64,000 nucleotides of DNA from an uncultured Flavobacteriaceae bacterium (GCA_913020295.1 CAJWAA010000009.1:1-64000); one strand, 5' to 3'. Shown: positions 35,658 to 45,634, numbered from the stretch's first letter. Notes: generated by a model from the letters alone, not told the origin. Made by a program: numbers and translations.

Positions 35658-37292
35658 ATGAGGGGAAAGATTTTGCTTTTATGGGCCTATCTCTTTTATA
35701 TACCTTTGCTTTTTGCGCAAATGGGTTACGATTTGCAAGTGGCAGTAGATACCACCAAAATGCGGATAGGAGAACAAATAGAATATATCCTTCAAGTAAA
35801 GGCTGACTCTACCGCACAGATCACTTTTTCAGAGCAACCATTTTTTGCGCCTTTTGAAGTTTTGGAAGAAAGCCCCATTGATACCCTCAGAGCGAAAAGC
35901 CATTATCTTTTTACCAAAAAATATGCCCTGATACAGTTTGACACCGGGGCCTACTGGTTGCCTCCGCAAAAGATTATGGTCAACGGTTTTTCCAAAATAT
36001 CAGACTCCCTTTTGGTTCAGGTGTCTACGGTTCCCGTAGATACCTTAAAGCAAAAACTTTTTGACATCAAACCTGTTGCAGAAGTAGAGCAAAATTTTGA
36101 TGCCCTAACTCAAAGTATTATTTATGGGGTATTGTTGGTATTGTTGTTGGTAGGATTGATCTATGCTTTTTTCTTTGCCAAAAAAAGAAGGGAAGAACGC
36201 AAGAAAAAATTACCTCCCTTCGAACGTGCCTTAGAGGAACTAAAAGCTTTGGAAACCATTACTCCATCTTTACAAGAGGAATACAAACATTACTACTCTC
36301 GGCTGACTGACGTAGTAAGGCGCTATCTGGAGGAGGAAGCCAAAATCTCTGCCTTGGAAAGCACTACCAATGAGTTGATGATAAAATTAGAGTCATTAAA
36401 ACAATCTGGTCAATTGGAGCTAGAGAGGGAAACTATCAAGAATCTCAAAACAGTTCTTCAGACTGCCGACTTGGTCAAGTTTGCCCGATCTACTCCCGAG
36501 TTTGGCTCGACTTCTAAGGACAGAGAATTGGTAGAAGGTGTTGTGATTGAAACCAAAGAAGCCCTTCCGGAACCCACCCCAGAGGAGATTAGAGAAAGAG
36601 AGGAATACCGTATTTTATTGGCCAAAAAAAGAAGAAAAAAACAACTGCAGTGGGGCTTTGCCTCTGTTGGGATATTACTGATTTTAAGTCTGAGTGTGGC
36701 TATCTTCGTATATGGATTTTACCCAGTTAGGGATACTTTGGTTGGATATCCTACTATCAAATTAAAAAACAAGGAATGGATCACCAGTCAATATGGGACA
36801 CCCCCTGTTAAAATTTCTACTCCTGAAGTGTTAAGAAGAATAAAGTCGGAAAAAGGAGGTGCATTGCGTTTTTCCTCAGGTAATTTCGATGCTCCTTTCT
36901 ATATCGATCTGGTATTTACCAAAAAACCTCCGAACCAGCAGGGAGAAGAAGCTCCTTCAAAAGAAGATCAGCAGGCCCAACAGAAAGAAAAGATTCAAGA
37001 ATTGATCAATGCCATCATCAACGATTTTCAATCCAGAGGTGCGGTAAATATACTAATTAAGGAGGAAGAAATCACTACCCTATCAGGCCTCCCGGCTCTT
37101 AAAATTTTTGGGACACTGGATTACCCAAAAAAAGGAAAAAAAAAGAGGGTACGCTGTAATTATATCACTCATGTATTTGATTTTGAACAGGGGGGGATCA
37201 ACCTCACTTTGCTCTACGAAAAGGATGATCGATATGGAGAATCCATTGAAAAAAGGGTTATGGACAGTTTTGAATTGATAAAAGAATTATAG
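35658..37292 (+). CDS. Bat-operon membrane protein with two transmembrane segments
   Basis: 544 aa. A signal peptide (cleavage near residue 20, LFAQ) leads into a periplasmic beta-rich domain (about 22-150). TM1 (IYGVLLVLLLVGLIYAFFF, about 156-174) follows, then a charged cytoplasmic helical region (about 175-330), TM2 (about 335-357) and a C-terminal domain (about 360-544). The N-terminal part resembles BatD-like domains and the middle a DUF4381-like region. Its position between DUF58 and BatA is typical, but its function is unknown. It starts at the base after the DUF58 stop and ends 3 bp before batA. Confidence 0.8.
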   Translation: MRGKILLLWAYLFYIPLLFAQMGYDLQVAVDTTKMRIGEQIEYILQVKADSTAQITFSEQPFFAPFEVLEESPIDTLRAKSHYLFTKKYALIQFDTGAYWLPPQKIMVNGFSKISDSLLVQVSTVPVDTLKQKLFDIKPVAEVEQNFDALTQSIIYGVLLVLLLVGLIYAFFFAKKRREERKKKLPPFERALEELKALETITPSLQEEYKHYYSRLTDVVRRYLEEEAKISALESTTNELMIKLESLKQSGQLELERETIKNLKTVLQTADLVKFARSTPEFGSTSKDRELVEGVVIETKEALPEPTPEEIREREEYRILLAKKRRKKQLQWGFASVGILLILSLSVAIFVYGFYPVRDTLVGYPTIKLKNKEWITSQYGTPPVKISTPEVLRRIKSEKGGALRFSSGNFDAPFYIDLVFTKKPPNQQGEEAPSKEDQQAQQKEKIQELINAIINDFQSRGAVNILIKEEEITTLSGLPALKIFGTLDYPKKGKKKRVRCNYITHVFDFEQGGINLTLLYEKDDRYGESIEKRVMDSFELIKEL

Positions 37293-37295
37293 AAG

Positions 37296-38300
37296 ATGTT
37301 TGAAGGCATTTACTTTGCGAATCCCGATTACCTTTGGTTGCTGCTTGCGCTGCCGCTATTGGTTGGATGGTATGTCTTTACCCGAAAAAAATCACAAGCG
37401 GTTTTAAAAATATCTTCTCTAAATGGCTTTCGGGCAAAGTCCAGTTTTTTGGCCCAATTACAGCCTGCCTTGTTTGTTCTGAGAATTTTGTCTCTCGTTT
37501 TAATTGTTATGGCTTTGGCTCGCCCTCAAACCATGGATGTCTCTACCCGAACCAGGACCAATAAGGGGATTGATATTGTGATGGCCATAGATATTTCCTC
37601 CAGTATGTTGGCTCAGGATCTAAAACCCAATCGCTTGGCCGCCCTAAAAAGGGTGGCGGCGTCTTTTGTCGATGACCGTGTTAGTGACCGCCTAGGATTG
37701 GTGATTTATGCAGGAGAAAGTTATACCAAAACCCCTATCACCAGCGATCGTGCTATTGTAAAAAATGCCTTGGGAGAAATTCAATTTGAGGGATTGATCG
37801 AGGATGGAACTGCTATTGGAATGGGATTGGCTACTTCGGTAAACCGTCTTAAAGACAGCCGTGCCAAAAGCAAGGTCATCATCCTGTTGACAGACGGGGT
37901 GAATAATTCCGGGTTTATCGATCCAAAAATTGCCAGTGAGTTGGCCGTGGAATACCAAATCAAAACCTACACCATTGGATTGGGAAGTAACGGAACCGCA
38001 AGAGCCCCCGTAGGACTTTTGCCCAATGGGAAGTTTCAATACGGTATGACCAAGGTTGAAATTGATGAGGAATTGCTCAAGACTATTGCCAAAAATACAG
38101 GAGGTTTGTACTTCCGGGCAACTGATAATAAGAAGTTAGAGGAGATCTATGAGGAGATCAACAAGTTGGAAAAAACCGAAATAGAGGAGTTCAAGTATTA
38201 CAATTATGACGAAAAATTCAGGCCTTTGATATTGTTGGCATTGGCTTTGCTATTTATAGAGTGGTTGATGAGAAACACCCTTTTCAGAAGTTTTATATGA
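37296..38300 (+). CDS. batA: BatA, VWA-domain membrane protein
   Basis: 334 aa inner-membrane protein: two N-terminal membrane helices (about residues 9-26 and 60-75), a VWA domain and a C-terminal helix (about 305-325). The MIDAS residues are present as AIDISSSM (about 96-103) with the supporting TDGVNNSG (about 196-203). Bat proteins were linked to oxygen tolerance in Bacteroides fragilis; the molecular role is unclear. batB begins 1 bp after its stop. Confidence 0.92.
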   Translation: MFEGIYFANPDYLWLLLALPLLVGWYVFTRKKSQAVLKISSLNGFRAKSSFLAQLQPALFVLRILSLVLIVMALARPQTMDVSTRTRTNKGIDIVMAIDISSSMLAQDLKPNRLAALKRVAASFVDDRVSDRLGLVIYAGESYTKTPITSDRAIVKNALGEIQFEGLIEDGTAIGMGLATSVNRLKDSRAKSKVIILLTDGVNNSGFIDPKIASELAVEYQIKTYTIGLGSNGTARAPVGLLPNGKFQYGMTKVEIDEELLKTIAKNTGGLYFRATDNKKLEEIYEEINKLEKTEIEEFKYYNYDEKFRPLILLALALLFIEWLMRNTLFRSFI

Positions 38301-38301
38301 T

Positions 38302-39336
38302 ATGTATCAATTAGACGCACCTTTTTACTTTTATGGTTTGGGCATCTTGCCCATACTTTGGGTGGCCTATTTTTTGGTGATTGGATGGAAGCGTCGTGCC
38401 CAGAACAGATTTGCGCATTCTAACCTTATGGAAAAGTTAAGCCCCTATCGTTCTAAGTTTAAACCCGCTTTGAAATTGTTAATGTTTTCACTGGGAATTT
38501 CCTTTTTGATCTTGGGTTTGGTTAATCCCAAAATAGGAACCCAACTAGAGACTGTAAAAAGGGAGGGAGTAGATATAGTTTTTGCCATTGATGTGTCCAA
38601 AAGTATGCTGGCAGAAGATATTGCCCCCAACCGATTGGAGAAATCTAAACGCTTGGTTTCTGCCATTATTAATCAGTTGGCCAGTGACAGAATTGGCATC
38701 ATTGCCTATGCAGCTCAAGCCATTCCACAGTTGCCTATCACGACAGACTATGGAGCAGCCAAAATGTTTTTACAAGCCCTTAATACCAATATGCTGTCTT
38801 CTCAAGGAACAGCTTTGGATGCTGCCTTGGATCTCTCTGGAACTTATTTTGACGATGAGGATCAGACCAACAGAGTGGTTTTTTTGATTTCAGATGGTGA
38901 AGATCATTCCGAAGAAGGAGCCACTGCTGCCCGAAGAGCGGCAGATATGGGGATCAGAATTTTTACTTTTGGTGTAGGTACCGACGAAGGGGCTCCCATT
39001 CCCATCAAACGCAATGGGGTAATTGATTCTTACAAAAAAGACATGCAAGGTGAGACAGTGATCACCAAAAGAAACGCCATAATACTCCAAGAGATAGCCC
39101 AAGCTGCAGAAGGGGATTATGTGGATGGAAACGACACTCAAGCGGTGGTGGATTTTGTAGCGGAAACGTTAAAAAATATGGATAAAAAAGAGTTTGAGGC
39201 TAAGAAATTTGTGAGCTACAAAGACCAGTTTCAAGCTTTTATTTTTGCGGGATTCCTATTAATTTTGTTAGAGTTGTTTCTTTTTGAAACCAAAACAAAA
39301 TGGGTACAACGACTAAATTTGTTCAACGAGAAATGA
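38302..39336 (+). CDS. batB: BatB, VWA-domain membrane protein
   Basis: 344 aa paralogue of BatA with the same plan: two N-terminal membrane helices (about residues 8-28 and 55-75), a VWA domain with MIDAS AIDVSKSM (about 94-101) and ISDGEDHSEEG (about 195-205), and a C-terminal helix (about 312-332). BatA and BatB probably arose by duplication and may form a complex together. Its TGA overlaps the BatC start by 4 bp. Confidence 0.92.
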   Translation: MYQLDAPFYFYGLGILPILWVAYFLVIGWKRRAQNRFAHSNLMEKLSPYRSKFKPALKLLMFSLGISFLILGLVNPKIGTQLETVKREGVDIVFAIDVSKSMLAEDIAPNRLEKSKRLVSAIINQLASDRIGIIAYAAQAIPQLPITTDYGAAKMFLQALNTNMLSSQGTALDAALDLSGTYFDDEDQTNRVVFLISDGEDHSEEGATAARRAADMGIRIFTFGVGTDEGAPIPIKRNGVIDSYKKDMQGETVITKRNAIILQEIAQAAEGDYVDGNDTQAVVDFVAETLKNMDKKEFEAKKFVSYKDQFQAFIFAGFLLILLELFLFETKTKWVQRLNLFNEK

Positions 39337-40151
39337 TGCAAAAACTAATCTTTTTTTGGGGATTTCTTTTTTTGGGTATGACATTGATGGCCCAAGAGGG
39401 AGAAGTGATCAATCATATTTATGATGGAAATGAACAAGCCTCGGCCAAAGTTTTTGACGAGGCAGAAATTTCTTACCGCAAGGCACTGTCTAATGCTCCT
39501 GAAAGACCGGAGGCCCTTTATAATCTCGGAAATACCCATTTTAAAGAACAGGATTTTGAAGAGGCCAAACAACGCTATTTTCAAACCCAAAAATTTGCGG
39601 AAAACAAATCCAGCAAACAACATGCTTTTCACAATCTCGGAAATGTGTTCATGAAACAAAAAGATTATGCCAAAGCAGTAGAGGCATATAAAAATGCCTT
39701 GCGAAACAATCCCGAGGACGAAGAGACCCGATACAATTACGCTTTGGCCAAAGAGTTGTTGGAAAAGGAACAAGAGCAACAACAAAACCAAGATCAAAAC
39801 GACCAGCAGGATCAAAATGATCAAGAGGATCAGAAGGACCAGGACAATAAGGACGAGAATAAAGAAGGCGATAAAGATAAGGATTCCGGAAATGAAGATG
39901 AGGACAAGGAGGGAGATAAAAGAGAAAACGAAGAGGACAAAAAAGATGACGGGGATCAAGAAAAAGACAAACAACCTGAGCAAGGCGATTCAGAAAAAGA
40001 GCAACCCTCACCACCCCAACAAACCGAACTTTCTCCCGAACAGGTAAAAAGCCTGTTGGAAGCCATGAGCAATCAAGAAAAAAAAGTACAAGATAAGGTC
40101 AATGCCGATAAGGTACAGGGAACTCCCGTTAGAGGGCAAAAAGATTGGTAA
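39333..40151 (+). CDS. batC: BatC, TPR protein with a long acidic low-complexity tail
   Basis: 272 aa exported protein. The signal peptide ends near LMAQ (about residue 21), and TPR repeats occupy about 30-135 (PEALYNLGNTHFKEQDFEEA and following). Next is a roughly 75-residue stretch made almost only of Asp, Glu, Lys, Gln and Asn, probably disordered. The start is the ATG at 39333, overlapping batB's stop (a second ATG follows at 39336); an upstream in-frame ATG at 39300 would disrupt the signal peptide. Likely a periplasmic scaffold for BatA/BatB. Confidence 0.9.
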   Translation: MMQKLIFFWGFLFLGMTLMAQEGEVINHIYDGNEQASAKVFDEAEISYRKALSNAPERPEALYNLGNTHFKEQDFEEAKQRYFQTQKFAENKSSKQHAFHNLGNVFMKQKDYAKAVEAYKNALRNNPEDEETRYNYALAKELLEKEQEQQQNQDQNDQQDQNDQEDQKDQDNKDENKEGDKDKDSGNEDEDKEGDKRENEEDKKDDGDQEKDKQPEQGDSEKEQPSPPQQTELSPEQVKSLLEAMSNQEKKVQDKVNADKVQGTPVRGQKDW

Positions 40152-40161
40152 AGTTTTATTG

Positions 40162-41928
40162 ATGAAGAAAATTTTTGTTACCGTTTTAGTTTTGGTGATG
40201 GCCATCGGTCAGACGATGGCTCAAGGGGTGAGTTTTGAAGCAAAAGTTAGCAAAAGAACCTTGGGATTGAATGAACGTTTGCGCGTAGATTTTATAATGA
40301 ATGAAAACGGGGATGATTTTACCCCACCAAATTTTGATGGATTTAGAGTTGTTCTCGGTCCCAACCAGTCCATCAGTAATTCTTGGGTCAATGGAAAAAG
40401 AAGTTTTTCTAAAACCTATACCTATTTTTTAACCCCGACTCAAAAAGGAGCCTTAACCATAGCTCAAGCTACAATAAATATTGATGGAGAAACATATAAA
40501 ACTACTCCTTTAAAAATTACTATTACAGAGGCTGTCAAGGTTCCAAGAGATCCCAACAGTCCAGAGTATTTGATTGATGATAACCTTCATTTGGTGGCCG
40601 AAATATCTAATACCAGACCTTTCCTTAATGAAGCTATTACGGTGGTCTACAAATTGTATTTTAGGAGTCCATTACGAATCTCTGATGGAAGGGTGGTTGA
40701 GAATCCACAGTTTGCTGATTTTTGGAGCCATAACATTGACATCCCCCAACTCAAAGTAGAAGATGCTACCTACAAAGGTGAACCATATAGTGTCGTGGTC
40801 TGGAGAAAAAGTGTTTTATATCCTCAAAAAATCGGAAAACTCTCCTTAGAACCGCTTAGTTTGAGTTTGGTCATCGATTTACCCTCAAACCGTAGAGATT
40901 TCTTCGGTAATAGAATCCTTCAACAATCATCAAGAATCGTAACTGCTGGAAGAAGGAACATTAATGTTAAACCCCTGCCCGAAAAAGGTAAACCGGCTAA
41001 TTTCTTTGGAGCGGTAGGACAATTTGATTTTGATGCCCTGATCAATAAAAAAGCTTTAAAAGCCACTGAGTCCTTTGAAATTAAACTAAAGGTTACAGGT
41101 AAAGGTAACCTCAAGCTCTTTAATTTGCCGGAATTGATTTTGCCCAATACATTGGAAGTTTTTGAGCCGGAACACTCGGAAAATGTGAAAACCACTTTGT
41201 CCGGTATGCAGGGGAATATTGAGGACAACTACACCGTTGTACCCCGTTTTCAAGGAAAATACCCTGTCGCTTCAGTCTCCTTTTCTTATTTTGATCCCAA
41301 AAAAGAAAAGTATTTTACTTTGCGATCCAGTGAACACATCGTGGATGTATATGGCGGTCCTGTGGCCAAGAATTCGATTGATAATACAACACCTTCCGGG
41401 GTCAAGCAACTCCTCACCAATACTGATGAGTCTTTCCGATTCATCAAATTGAATCCCAATCTTGAACCCATTGTGAAAAAGGAGTTTTGGGATAGTAAAC
41501 TTTTTTATATATTATTGACTTCACCCCTATTTTTATTAGTTGCATTTGTTTTTTTGATGCGTCGTAATCAAAGACTTTCTGATGATGTGGAAGGATACAG
41601 ACTCCGATTGGCTAACCGTTTGTCCAAAAAATATTTGGGCGAAGCCAAAAAGAATTTGAAAAATAAAGTACTTTTTTACGATGCGCTGGAAAGGACGCTA
41701 TACAACTATTTGAAAGCCAAATTAAAAATCAAAATGGATGATTTTAGCAAGGAAAAAATAGTAGAGATCTTGACCATCAAAAAATTGGCTTTTGAGGAAG
41801 TTCAGTCCTTTATTGCCTTATTGGAAAACTGTGAAGTAGCACGTTACTCACCGGCTACCGATGCAAAGATGCAACAAGATTTTGACCAAGCACTCTCTGT
41901 GATTTCTAATATTGATAAAAAATTATGA
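40162..41928 (+). CDS. batD: BatD, beta-domain membrane protein of the Bat operon
   Basis: 588 aa. A signal peptide (MKKIFVTVLVLVMAIGQTMA) precedes tandem Ig-like beta domains (about 22-440), a single membrane helix (LFYILLTSPLFLLVAFVFL, about 452-470) and a cytoplasmic helical tail. The opening VSFEAKVSKRTLGLNERLRV is typical of BatD/oxygen-tolerance proteins. ATG 40162 is chosen because it begins the signal peptide; the frame is open 60 bp further back into batC. Its stop overlaps batE by 4 bp. Confidence 0.92.
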   Translation: MKKIFVTVLVLVMAIGQTMAQGVSFEAKVSKRTLGLNERLRVDFIMNENGDDFTPPNFDGFRVVLGPNQSISNSWVNGKRSFSKTYTYFLTPTQKGALTIAQATINIDGETYKTTPLKITITEAVKVPRDPNSPEYLIDDNLHLVAEISNTRPFLNEAITVVYKLYFRSPLRISDGRVVENPQFADFWSHNIDIPQLKVEDATYKGEPYSVVVWRKSVLYPQKIGKLSLEPLSLSLVIDLPSNRRDFFGNRILQQSSRIVTAGRRNINVKPLPEKGKPANFFGAVGQFDFDALINKKALKATESFEIKLKVTGKGNLKLFNLPELILPNTLEVFEPEHSENVKTTLSGMQGNIEDNYTVVPRFQGKYPVASVSFSYFDPKKEKYFTLRSSEHIVDVYGGPVAKNSIDNTTPSGVKQLLTNTDESFRFIKLNPNLEPIVKKEFWDSKLFYILLTSPLFLLVAFVFLMRRNQRLSDDVEGYRLRLANRLSKKYLGEAKKNLKNKVLFYDALERTLYNYLKAKLKIKMDDFSKEKIVEILTIKKLAFEEVQSFIALLENCEVARYSPATDAKMQQDFDQALSVISNIDKKL

Positions 41929-42695
41929 GAAAGTTTTTGATGTTACTTTCGGTTTTGTTTCTCTGCTGTTCAATGGCTTTGGGTCAAGAAAAAGAAACCA
42001 CTTTTGAAAATGCTAATTCAGCCTATAACGCCGGACAGTTTGAAAATGCGGTGATGCTTTATAAAGAGATTTTGGAGAGCGGCCACCACAGTGCTGAACT
42101 ATTTTTTAATTTGGCCAATTCTTATTATCGTTTGAACCAGGTTGGGGAGAGTATTTTTTATTTTGAAAAGGCGAAACAATTAAAGCCAACCGATGAAGAC
42201 ATCAATGTCAATATTAATTTTGCTCAAAACATGGCCATAGATGCCGTAGAGGTATTGCCCAAATCCCAGATCACCCAACTGAGGGAAAAGACCATTGGTC
42301 TATTTTCTCAAGACGGATGGGCTTTTTTTATTATTCTTTTGGCTTGGTTTTTGGTCTTTTTTTGGGGACTTTATTTGTGGAATAGGGTCCCGGTTATCAA
42401 AAGAACTTTCTTTATTTTTACACTTGTTCTGGGATCACTGCTCATGGGTTCTTTATCCATTGCGGTCATTAAATCCTCAAAGACTGCCGATACTACTTAC
42501 GGCATTTTGTTTAATAAAAAAATTGAGGTTTGGGCAGAGCCCAATTCCAGAGTAGAAGTCTTGTTTTTGTTACACGAGGGAACCAAAGTTCAAATGCTGG
42601 ATCAGTTGCAAGAATGGCAAAAAATCAGAATCGCTAATGGTTCAGAGGGTTGGATTAAAAACGGTAGGGTCAGAAGCCTAAAAGGATTCAAATAA
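41925..42695 (+). CDS. batE: BatE, TPR and SH3-domain membrane protein
   Basis: 256 aa, last gene of the Bat operon. Signal peptide ending near ALGQ (about residue 20), TPRs (about 25-95: NANSAYNAGQFENAVMLYKE and a second unit), two membrane helices (about 122-145 and 155-175), then an SH3-like C-terminal domain (about 195-256; KIEVWAEPNSRVEVLF and GSEGWIKNGRV). ATG overlaps the batD stop by 4 bp. The last 18 bp overlap cvpA on the other strand. Confidence 0.9.
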   Translation: MRKFLMLLSVLFLCCSMALGQEKETTFENANSAYNAGQFENAVMLYKEILESGHHSAELFFNLANSYYRLNQVGESIFYFEKAKQLKPTDEDINVNINFAQNMAIDAVEVLPKSQITQLREKTIGLFSQDGWAFFIILLAWFLVFFWGLYLWNRVPVIKRTFFIFTLVLGSLLMGSLSIAVIKSSKTADTTYGILFNKKIEVWAEPNSRVEVLFLLHEGTKVQMLDQLQEWQKIRIANGSEGWIKNGRVRSLKGFK

Positions 42696-43196
42696 GCTCC
42701 TTGGGGAGTCTTTGGATAACTCACTCCCCCAACTAAAGAGGTAATCCCCCAATTGAGTTATGGGTTTATAAAGGACGGAACTTTCCATCATTTCTGGATC
42801 GATGATCGTAACCCAAGTGTTGAGTTTTTCCAAAAAAAACAAGCCCACACTCATGAATATTGCCCATTTTAAAAAACCAAATAGAGATCCTAAAAATTTA
42901 TTAAACAGTCCTAAAGATGCTTTACTAATGATTCTAGTCAGAGTTTTCGCCAATACAGAGACTGCGTAAACAATGATAATGAATATAATCAAATATGATA
43001 CTGTTAGGGTAGCAACAGGATTCCAGTCAAAGTAATCGTTTAATAAATTGCTGACAAAACTGGAAAATTTTACCGCCCCCAGTAGCCCTGAGAACAGGGC
43101 ACCCAAGCTGGCTACTTCGACAATGAAACCTTTAAAAAAACCTTTAACAAATCCAAAACCCAATGCGACGGCCAGTATGATATCAATTACATTCAC
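42678..43196 (-). CDS. CvpA-family inner membrane protein
   Basis: 172 aa with four predicted membrane helices (about residues 1-18, 24-44, 62-84 and 100-120). The CvpA pattern is clear: the opening NVIDIILAVALGFGFVKGFFKGF and later FNKFLGSLFGFLKWAIF. In E. coli CvpA is needed for colicin V export and affects envelope stability; the precise role is unsettled. It is divergent from the small hypothetical gene and converges on batE with an 18 bp overlap. Confidence 0.9.
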   Translation of the reverse strand: MNVIDIILAVALGFGFVKGFFKGFIVEVASLGALFSGLLGAVKFSSFVSNLLNDYFDWNPVATLTVSYLIIFIIIVYAVSVLAKTLTRIISKASLGLFNKFLGSLFGFLKWAIFMSVGLFFLEKLNTWVTIIDPEMMESSVLYKPITQLGDYLFSWGSELSKDSPRSLFESF

Positions 43197-43264
43197 TATT
43201 ACGAATGTACTTTATTTTTAGGAATCTATTCCTTACCTTAATACTAAAGCCAGTATCTTTGGAT

Positions 43265-43633
43265 GTGTTTAAAAATCAAACGAGAGATAAAAAGTTAAAG
43301 GAGCGATGGGATCGCTTAATCTCTATTCTCAATGAGCGGTTTTCTGACGGAGAAACAATAGATGTTGAGGGAGTTTTGTATTTAGTTGGATTACAAGAGT
43401 TGGGCCAGCTTCATCAAAAAATGAAAAAAGATGATAATATCAATCTAATACACGTAGGGATTTGCACTGTACTGGAACCTTATGGATACTACCGATTCGA
43501 TTTTTATGATGAGGAAGGCTGGCCTCATTTTGAACTTTTGGAAGCCTTACCAAATCTTAAGCCTGGCGAACAGAGTATTTTGATTAAAGAGGCATTAGTT
43601 GGGTATTTTTTAAAACGTGAGCTAATTCAATAA
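43265..43633 (+). CDS. Conserved hypothetical protein, likely GTG start
   Basis: 122 aa cytoplasmic protein of unknown function that looks like a conserved flavobacterial family; characteristic parts are [31 protein letters not shown] and [20 protein letters not shown]. There is no signal or membrane span. The frame is open back to an ATG at 43205, but that leaves only 8 bp to cvpA and adds a stretch that looks non-coding and holds a TATCTTTG box (43254-43261). I therefore favour the GTG at 43265. It precedes pheS by 17 bp. Confidence 0.7.
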   Translation: MFKNQTRDKKLKERWDRLISILNERFSDGETIDVEGVLYLVGLQELGQLHQKMKKDDNINLIHVGICTVLEPYGYYRFDFYDEEGWPHFELLEALPNLKPGEQSILIKEALVGYFLKRELIQ

Positions 43634-43650
43634 ATGTTTACTTTTATAGA

Positions 43651-44667
43651 ATGATTGATACAATTAACGAAAATCTGACCTTAGTTAAGGGTTTTAATGC
43701 CCAATCCAAAGAAGAAGTCGAGGCTTTTAGAATAAAATATTTAGGTAAAAAAGGGATTTTAAATGATTTTTTTGCGGTCTTTAAAGAATTACCTCCACAA
43801 CAAAAGAAAGATTATGGTCATGCACTAAATACCCTCAAAAAGGCAGTTGCCGATAAGGTAAAAGCCTTACAGGTTCAAAATGCTGATACCTCATCCCCAG
43901 GACTTAGTGGTGATTTATCCAGACCTGCTTTTGCGTCTGATTTGGGAGCTCGGCATCCACTTTCATTAGTCAAAAATAGAATCGTAAATATTTTTTCTCA
44001 GATAGGTTTCAATATTTCTGAAGGTCCTGAGATCGAGGACGATTGGCATAATTTCACCGCTTTAAACTTACCCGAGCATCATCCTGCCCGCGATATGCAG
44101 GACACTTTCTTCATACAAACCGATCCCGATATATTGCTTCGTACTCACACCTCATCGGTACAAGTTAGGTATATGGAAAATAATCAACCCCCTATCCGGA
44201 CCATATCACCGGGTAGGGTATTCCGAAATGAAGCCATCTCTGCCAGGGCTCATTGTATATTCCATCAGGTAGAGGGGTTATATATTGACAAGAATGTTTC
44301 CTTCGCTGACCTAAAACAAACATTATTCTACTTTATTAAAGCCCTTTTTGGTAAGTCAAAAATTCGTTTGCGACCTTCATATTTCCCTTTTACCGAGCCC
44401 AGTGCCGAAGTAGATATTTATTGGGGATTAGCGACAGAAACAGATTACCGTATCACCAAAGGAACAGGGTGGTTAGAGATCATGGGATGTGGTATGGTTG
44501 ATCCCAATGTCCTAAAAAATTGTAATATCAACCCTAAGGAATATTCGGGTTATGCATTTGGCATGGGGATTGAGAGAATTGCAATGTTGTTGTATCAAGT
44601 TGGAGACATTCGTCTTTTTTTTGAAAACGATATCCGTTTTCTCTCTCAATTCCAATCTGAAAATTAA
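43651..44667 (+). CDS. pheS: Phenylalanine-tRNA ligase alpha subunit
   Basis: 338 aa catalytic subunit of the heterotetrameric synthetase. The N-terminal coiled coil carries [13 protein letters not shown]. Class II motifs follow: [13 protein letters not shown] and [12 protein letters not shown] (motif 1/2 region), [17 protein letters not shown], and motif 3 [18 protein letters not shown] near the C-terminus. pheT is not in the window. Downstream lies the decay island. Confidence 0.96.
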   Translation: MIDTINENLTLVKGFNAQSKEEVEAFRIKYLGKKGILNDFFAVFKELPPQQKKDYGHALNTLKKAVADKVKALQVQNADTSSPGLSGDLSRPAFASDLGARHPLSLVKNRIVNIFSQIGFNISEGPEIEDDWHNFTALNLPEHHPARDMQDTFFIQTDPDILLRTHTSSVQVRYMENNQPPIRTISPGRVFRNEAISARAHCIFHQVEGLYIDKNVSFADLKQTLFYFIKALFGKSKIRLRPSYFPFTEPSAEVDIYWGLATETDYRITKGTGWLEIMGCGMVDPNVLKNCNINPKEYSGYAFGMGIERIAMLLYQVGDIRLFFENDIRFLSQFQSEN

Positions 44668-44710
44668 TATAATTTTTTGACCAGTTTTTTAAAGACCTTT
44701 TTTGTTTTTT

Positions 44711-45634
44711 TTAAAGGTATAGAATGCTAAAAATAGCGTCTATGATTGGAATTCTCGTAGAATATTTTGATTGATCATCTTTGCTGATTTTGTCGCGAAA
44801 TAGCCCTCTGCTATCATTTTCATTTATATTTGAGCGGCTTTAACCGTATAACCTTTACCAATCATACTGCCAAACGTACGATTTCGACTGAAGACCGAAT
44901 AACCTGTTACCAAAAGGTCTCCCAAGTAGGCCGAGTTGTTAATGTTACGTTTCATTTTGTAAACATTTTTAATGAAGCATTTCATCTCCCTAATGGCATT
45001 ACTCATGAGTACACTTTGGAAGTTGTCACCATATCCAAGTGCATGACCAATCCCTGAGGCAATGGCGTAAATATTTTTAAGAATACTAGCATATTCTGTA
45101 CCAAAGATATCATTTGAAATAGTGGTTCGAATGTATTGGGTTTTAAGCATAGAGGCTATAGGTTTTGCAAGTTTTTTTCAATGCAGGCAACTGTTAGATA
45201 TGATAAACGTTCCATAGCGATTTCCTCAGCATGCGAAGGGCCTGAAATAACCCCAATTTTTTCTTTGGTAACATTGAAGATTCTGTTTAGATGTTCTCCC
45301 ACGATTAACATGCTTTCCAGGACTACACCTTTTACGGTAGAAAAAATTATTTTTTCATTAATTATCTGATTCAATTTTTCCAATTCACAAGAAAGAAACG
45401 CTGAGGGAATAGAGATAATCAGTACATCAGCTTCGGACACGATTTGGTTGATGTTAGAACTGATCTCAAGGCGTTTGGTTTTGAGGTTGGTAGCACTAAG
45501 ATAGTTGGGGTTGTGACAGTATTTTTTTATGAAATCAGCATTGACAGGATTTCTTATATACCATCACACATTTCTTTAATTTTCTGAAAGAATTTTAACC
45601 AAGGCAGTACCCCACCTCCCAAAACAGCTACATC
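44711..45634 (-). pseudogene. gpsA: Decayed glycerol-3-phosphate dehydrogenase gene
   Basis: Pieces of an NAD(P)-dependent glycerol-3-phosphate dehydrogenase are readable in order on the minus strand, but in several frames. They are: VAVLGGG (45631 down), TALVKILSEN, WYIRNPVNADFIKK, HNPNYLS, SEADVLIISIPSAFL (near 45440), GPSHAEEIAMERLSYLT, TQYIRTTISNDIFGTEYASI, KNIYAIASGIGHALGYGDNF, SAYLGDLLVTGYSVFSRNR, MIAEGYFATKSA and STRIPIIDAIF. In-frame stops lie at 45576-45578, 45564-45566 and 44824-44826. Frames shift after the GGG motif, in an A7 run near 45175, and near 44770. Too many lesions for sequencing error, so a true pseudogene. Confidence 0.92.

Noticed and set aside
39345-39983. A 212-residue open frame on the minus strand, made mostly of Ile, Leu, Val and Phe.
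   Set aside because: It is the complement of the repetitive acidic tail of batC; low-complexity codons simply lack stops on the other strand.
44695-44718. ACCTTT...AAAGGT near the end of pheS as a terminator.
   Set aside because: Only 6 bp of stem around a 12 nt loop and it overlaps the end of the gpsA remnant; not convincing.
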